A DNA stretch of 49,697 nucleotides from an uncultured Bacillota bacterium (lineage in GTDB: Bacteria; Bacillota; Clostridia; Oscillospirales; Oscillospiraceae), in contig CANPFP010000006.1 of the NCBI GenBank assembly GCA_947573385.1, forward strand, positions 1 through 49,697. Reading direction: 5' to 3'. Under the pieces are notes generated by a model that saw nothing but the letters and a program-made list of their open reading frames with translations, was not told the origin of the DNA and did not search any database. Positions 49,177 to 49,697 of the stretch are shown here, piece by piece (the stretch's first letter is position 1; the number at the start of each line of letters is the position of its first letter). The translations under genes were made by a program, and so were the position numbers.

Positions 49177-49697
49177 CTATTTCAGTTTCCAGATATCCTG
49201 ATTGTACTGGGCAATCGTCCGGTCGGAGGAGAAATACCCCGACTTGGCGATATTAACCAGCATTCTCCTGGCCCAGGCGCGGCGGTCGCCGTAGTCCCGA
49301 AGACACCGGTCCTTGGCCGCGATGTAGTCCTCCACATCCAGCAGGGCCATAAACCAATCCTTGTTCTTCATATCCTTCCAGAGGGCGGACAGCTCCGCCG
49401 GGTCGCCGATGGCCAGCAGCTCGGGGGATACAATAAAGTCCACCAGCCGCTCCACTGCCGGACGGTGGTAGTAGTCCAGGGGACGGTAGGCCCGGCCGTC
49501 CGGCTCATTGCCCTTGTACAGGTCGATTACTGCATCGCTGTGGGCGCCGAAGGTGTAGATATTATCCTCTCCCACCAACTGGGCAATCTCCACATTGGCG
49601 CCGTCCAGGGTGCCCAACGTGACCGCGCCGTTGGCCATGAACTTCATGTTGCCGGTGCCGCTGGCCTCCTTGGAGGCCAGGGAGATCTGCTCGGAGA
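49177..49697 (-). CDS. glgP: Glycogen/starch phosphorylase, C-terminal part (partial)
   Basis: The frame runs off the window edge and gives the last 172 residues. [20 protein letters not shown], continuing LDGANVEI, is the pyridoxal-phosphate segment with the cofactor lysine in [24 protein letters not shown] is the standard end. The enzyme releases glucose-1-phosphate from storage glucans. The gene extends beyond base 49697 on this strand. Confidence 0.96.
   Translation of the reverse strand, partial: SEQISLASKEASGTGNMKFMANGAVTLGTLDGANVEIAQLVGEDNIYTFGAHSDAVIDLYKGNEPDGRAYRPLDYYHRPAVERLVDFIVSPELLAIGDPAELSALWKDMKNKDWFMALLDVEDYIAAKDRCLRDYGDRRAWARRMLVNIAKSGYFSSDRTIAQYNQDIWKLK

Overview
The window looks like chromosomal DNA of a GC-rich, spore-forming gut member of the Firmicutes, probably an Oscillospiraceae relative of Flavonifractor or Pseudoflavonifractor. 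This is inferred from the GC-rich coding sequence, strong AGGAGG-type ribosome binding sites, a gpr spore protease divergent from rpsT, RNase J, a Bce-type ABC transporter, ECF sigma/DUF4179 and SLH-type surface proteins, and GTG/TTG starts. No rRNA, CRISPR array, prophage or complete insertion sequence is visible.

Layout. 1-2454: tail of an AraC-type response regulator, a YesM-like sensor kinase and a sugar-binding lipoprotein, coupled by ATGA overlaps. 2663-3296: one near-consensus promoter and five tRNAs (Gly, Arg, His, Gln, Lys). 3302-7466 (minus): MATE exporter and a BceAB-like ABC pair without an adjacent two-component system. 7774-15310: a six-gene operon with three zinc-ribbon proteins, one ABC ATPase and two ABC-2 permeases. 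15465-17156: small membrane protein, gpr and rpsT. 17346-18919: BrkB-type membrane protein, a 46-aa ORF, a candidate small RNA and palindromic repeats. 19038-23834: a 1598-aa fusion protein with HD, helical-repeat, NadD-like, possible GNAT-like and PRTase-like parts. 23878-28581: membrane-anchored XRE regulator, LDH-like Rossmann protein, flavoprotein, an unknown protein and a duplicated gene remnant. 28617-31039 (minus): M23 peptidase, ECF sigma factor and its DUF4179 partner. 31188-32709: rpiB and a frameshifted SLH/stalk-domain surface protein. 32808-37240 (minus): RNase J and a sugar-nucleotidyltransferase/mutase-like fusion. 37404-39321: aspartate carbamoyltransferase with a PyrI-like zinc tail, and a DUF4261 protein. 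39490-40541: frameshifted FIST protein. 40769-46268: BCCT transporter, MIO-less histidine ammonia-lyase homologue and small membrane protein, divergent from a sigma-54 activator. 46468-49697 (minus): SPFH and NfeD proteins, WYL regulator and the 3' part of glycogen phosphorylase.

The most notable system is 40769-46268. The lyase has lost the Ala-Ser-Gly triad that forms the MIO cofactor, sits with a betaine-type transporter, and has a good -24/-12 promoter plus tandem dyads upstream. This fits an ergothionase-like module that imports a trimethylammonium compound and eliminates trimethylamine. The substrate is inferred. Second and third in interest are the 1598-aa fusion and the zinc-ribbon/ABC-2 operon. 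Positions of starts were chosen from ribosome binding sites and family N-termini; nothing was tested by database search.
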